Origin: Sordariomycetes sp. S80-01Y
Lineage: Eukaryota > Ascomycota > Sordariomycetes
Direction of reading: 5' to 3'
NCBI GenBank assembly: GCA_037042185.1
Contig: JAXQJY010000032.1
Coordinates: forward strand, 3,371,692 to 3,435,691
DNA length: 64,000 nt
Positions 61,594-64,000 of this stretch are shown here, in pieces (position 1 is the stretch's first letter; each line of letters begins with the position of its first letter). The notes under the pieces were generated by a model. The model searched no databases. It saw nothing but the letters and a program-made list of their open reading frames with translations, and was not told the DNA's origin. A program made the position numbers and the translations under genes.

Positions 61594-63027
61594 TCAGATC
61601 TTGGGCGACTGGCCGGGGAATTGGCAGTACGTCTTGCTCGTACCGACCCCATCCATACCTGTCTCCTTCATCAACTTGTTCATACTAAAGTCCGGGAACT
61701 GTGTGATTCTGTCATGGTCGGGCTCCGCAGCGCATGATCGTCGGGAGCCCTGACCAGCCTGCCCATCATTGGGGTCGTTCTGGGAATCGTCCACGATGAG
61801 TATCGTCTCCGACGAAGCGTCATCCTCGGCTCGGGCGGGGCGCTTGGGCTGGGGGGCGAGCTGACGCGAGCGGCGAGAGATGCTCCGTGCCATCTCTGGA
61901 TGCAAATGACGGGAATGAGTCCTTGATGTTGGTTTCATGGAGCGGATCGGCGGGACGGATGCGCTGTTGACGTTGCCTTTGCGGACGAACTCGTTGGAGG
62001 GGATCTGATCGACCGGAGTCTCGGGTATGGATGGGTTGGGCGAAGCGCCTCCGAAGGGAAAATGCGAGGAGCCACGATCGCTTCGACTGAAGCGAGAGCT
62101 GAGCCTCCTCAGCCGGGACTGCCTCGCATCCTGCGGATACAATACTCCTAATCCGTCTCCGTCGTCGTCCAGCCCCTCGCCTGGTTCGGTGTCCCTCTTC
62201 TGGAGGAAGTCGCAACGACCAAAGTCATGGTTCTGGTCAACGTTCGTAGGTCCAGAGATGTTGCGACCGTGGAGGATTTGAGTTGTTGGCGGCTGAGAAG
62301 GCGGCGGCGTACCAGCCGGTCTGCGTTTGGCCCGTTTGCGGACGCAAACGAAGAGGATGACTGCTACGATGAGGAGAACACCGCAGGCGCCCACGACACC
62401 TCCGACTATAGATACCGTGTCCGGTCCAGAGTCTTCCTTAGAGGAATCACCCGTTTCCGACGCTGGATCATTTGTCGCCGTCGGATTTGCCCCAGTTGTT
62501 GAGCTCGGGCCAGAGGACGGTTCCGATGTTGGGTCTGAGCTGGCGGTTGATTTTGTTTCCGTTGGGTCTGCTTTGCCATCCTCGTCCCCATCAGCATCGG
62601 GACGCTTCGACTGGTCACTATTCTTCTTGCACTCTTTGCCGTCCTTCCCGTCACCACAGGAGAAGCCGAAGGGACAGCATCCATCAGCGCCACATCTCTC
62701 CAGCTCGACATCAAACACTGTTGTCTTGAGTGGCAGCGAATGATCCTCCTCTGCATCCTGGGCGCGGATGTTGCAGGTAATGACAGGGAGAGTCTGGCAC
62801 TCCTTGCCCTCCGGGCAGCACAGGACCGTGGTGTCGCCAGCAAGGGACATGCACCTTGAGCCCTCCGGACAGCAGAAGTAATCGGGAAAGTTGTTCCCGC
62901 AAGTCTCGAATCCTTTGGCGTCGCAGGAAGACTGTTGGCGCGCGAAGATGGACGAAGCGGGTATTCCCGTCGTTGTTGTTGCTGCTGCTAGTAGCAGCAG
63001 CGGCAGAGCGGTTGGCGATCGAAACAT
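61594..63027 (-). CDS. Cys-rich single-pass surface protein (sensor-like)
   Basis: A single exon of 477 residues from the ATG at 63027. Layout: signal peptide (MFRSPTALPLLLLAAATTTT); Cys-rich ectodomain at about 35-133 with paired motifs YFCCPEGSRCM, VLCCPEGKECQ and GCCPFGFSCG; Ser/Thr/Pro-rich stalk (about 150-200), a probable O-mannosylation region; one transmembrane segment (about 205-229, VSIVGGVVGACGVLLIVAVILFV); stop-transfer KRAKRR; and a Ser/Arg-rich cytoplasmic tail of about 240 residues. The architecture resembles fungal wall-stress sensors of the Wsc/Mid2 kind, but the Cys spacing is not a WSC domain. A receptor or wall-anchored sensor is the inference. The stalk would be a natural substrate class for Pmt-type O-mannosylation. 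Confidence 0.85.
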   Translation of the reverse strand: MFRSPTALPLLLLAAATTTTGIPASSIFARQQSSCDAKGFETCGNNFPDYFCCPEGSRCMSLAGDTTVLCCPEGKECQTLPVITCNIRAQDAEEDHSLPLKTTVFDVELERCGADGCCPFGFSCGDGKDGKECKKNSDQSKRPDADGDEDGKADPTETKSTASSDPTSEPSSGPSSTTGANPTATNDPASETGDSSKEDSGPDTVSIVGGVVGACGVLLIVAVILFVCVRKRAKRRPAGTPPPSQPPTTQILHGRNISGPTNVDQNHDFGRCDFLQKRDTEPGEGLDDDGDGLGVLYPQDARQSRLRRLSSRFSRSDRGSSHFPFGGASPNPSIPETPVDQIPSNEFVRKGNVNSASVPPIRSMKPTSRTHSRHLHPEMARSISRRSRQLAPQPKRPARAEDDASSETILIVDDSQNDPNDGQAGQGSRRSCAAEPDHDRITQFPDFSMNKLMKETGMDGVGTSKTYCQFPGQSPKI

Positions 63028-63751
63028 GACGACAAGTCTAGTATGTTTTCAGAGTTGTATAAGTGTGGTTGTGTATGGGCTCGGCCCAGAGCGCAGTGTG
63101 TTGGTGTGCCACTTGTTGTTGGTGATTGCAAATGCGGTACGTGAGGATACTTGGACGAATGTTAAGAAAACAGAAACAAATAGCGTGGTCAGCTTGACAG
63201 AGCAGCTTCTCGTAAGTGAAGCTTCCAGTTCTCGACAAAGCTGGCTGGTATCAACGAGTGGGCGAACAAGGCGGACCAGCGCCAGATGAGAGCGACAAAG
63301 GAGAAGAGACTCAAGGAGATGACGAAGGAAGCTTTTCCGCAAGACCAGGAGAAGAATGAAAATGGAACAAAGAAGAGGAACTAGAGGTGAGAAGACCGTC
63401 TTCGTAAGCGGGAGTAATGCCGTGATGCAAGATCCTGCAAAGACTGCAGTAACCGCCGCAGTGCATGGCATTGCCGTCGGGCCCTCTGCAGACCATTCAA
63501 CAGGGCTCAAATCCCCTTGATGGAGTCATCGGGTCCACCTGCCCAGGACATCCACCGACCACTCGGCTCAGCCTGCCGGCTTATTCTACGGAGTCTGTTT
63601 TGATAGACGCCGGACGAGGTTGGAGGATAGGCCTTGAGGGTCCCTCAGGCGGACGGCCATGGTTGGTTGTCGCGCATCGTGGGCGCGATTGGTTAGGCGC
63701 CTGATTGGGCGGCTGCGAAGAAGCTATTTTGGGAGGCTCTGGGCGCCAATC
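63028..63751. other. Divergent intergenic region at right end
   Basis: Promoters of the surface-protein gene and of the partial gene at the right edge. No repeat or RNA seen. Confidence 0.5.
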
Positions 63752-64000
63752 ATGCCAGCGGCTCGTCGACGGGTCGAGGCAGCAATAGCCGCCGTCGGTC
63801 GCGTGCAGAACGAGTCCGTTTCAATGGGGACATGGCTTCACAGGAGGGTGCTGACGGGAACCGAGCACGTTCATGTCGTCGACGAGGCTGGCGCACGGAC
63901 CTCAGCTACCTCTAGGTACCTGGGCAAGTACCTGCCCGCCGACGACCTCAAGGGCACCGCGGCCGCAGTCATGGATCCCGCACGCCGCGCCGCCGTCGAG
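63752..64000 (+). CDS. 5' part of an unknown gene, truncated by the window edge
   Basis: The ATG at 63752 opens a stop-free frame of 83 codons that reaches the last base. It begins MPAARRRVEAAIAAVG, continues MGTWLHRRVLTGTEHVHVVD and ends GTAAAVMDPARRAAVE. GC content rises and third positions are mostly G or C towards the edge, as expected for coding DNA here. I do not recognise the product; because only the start is visible, introns or a different start cannot be excluded. Confidence 0.5.
   Translation, partial: MPAARRRVEAAIAAVGRVQNESVSMGTWLHRRVLTGTEHVHVVDEAGARTSATSRYLGKYLPADDLKGTAAAVMDPARRAAVE

Overview
The window is nuclear DNA from a filamentous ascomycete (Pezizomycotina), most likely a Sordariomycete. 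Evidence: about 40 short introns (typically 46-65 nt, GT...AG with a CTRAY branch site close to the acceptor), gene spacing of 0.2-3 kb, dispersed housekeeping genes with fungal-specific domain layouts (DopA, Mon1, Hap3/HapC, Pmt4, Rrn3), and a cellobionic-acid-phosphorylase-like GH94 gene of the kind known from Neurospora. Species cannot be fixed from the sequence alone. I see no transposon, rRNA, convincing tRNA, CRISPR array or classical secondary-metabolite cluster.

Layout. 0-20 kb: a RidA/Mmf1 deaminase, protein O-mannosyltransferase Pmt4, a large unknown low-complexity protein, a small basic unknown, a three-finger C2H2 factor, pyroglutamyl peptidase I, a 65-residue Cys-rich microprotein gene, a Kel3-type kelch protein and the cap hypermethylase Tgs1. 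20-29 kb is dense with small conserved genes: GRASP/Grh1, Ost2 (DAD1), a TMEM14 protein, Cmc2, prefoldin subunit 2 and, after a 3-kb gap, the CCAAT-binding subunit Hap3. 30-43 kb: Rrn3 (Pol I initiation), a bZIP-like factor, the very long trafficking protein Dop1/DopA and, head to head with it, Mon1. 43-64 kb is more accessory: two unknown genes, a membrane-anchored type-B carboxylesterase divergent from the GH94 phosphorylase, a small secreted protein, an unresolved membrane-protein locus, an F-box-like protein ending in a CaaX box, a Cys-rich single-pass surface protein, and the 5' end of a gene running off the right edge.

Functional themes. Secretory-pathway and endomembrane genes are frequent (Pmt4, Ost2, GRASP, DopA, Mon1), but they are scattered single-copy genes, not a cluster. 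Several share divergent promoters (Cmc2/prefoldin 2, Ost2/TMEM14, DopA/Mon1, esterase/GH94). Most gene models here are spliced from exons I joined by splice signals, phase and protein-family continuity; boundaries are given in each entry. I found no convincing novel multi-gene system. The best leads are a farnesylation signal on an F-box-like protein, a microprotein gene missed by ORF calling, a bZIP whose invariant Asn is Val, a triple inverted-repeat block in the 25-28 kb gap, and a G-quadruplex/telomere-like tract at 33 kb.
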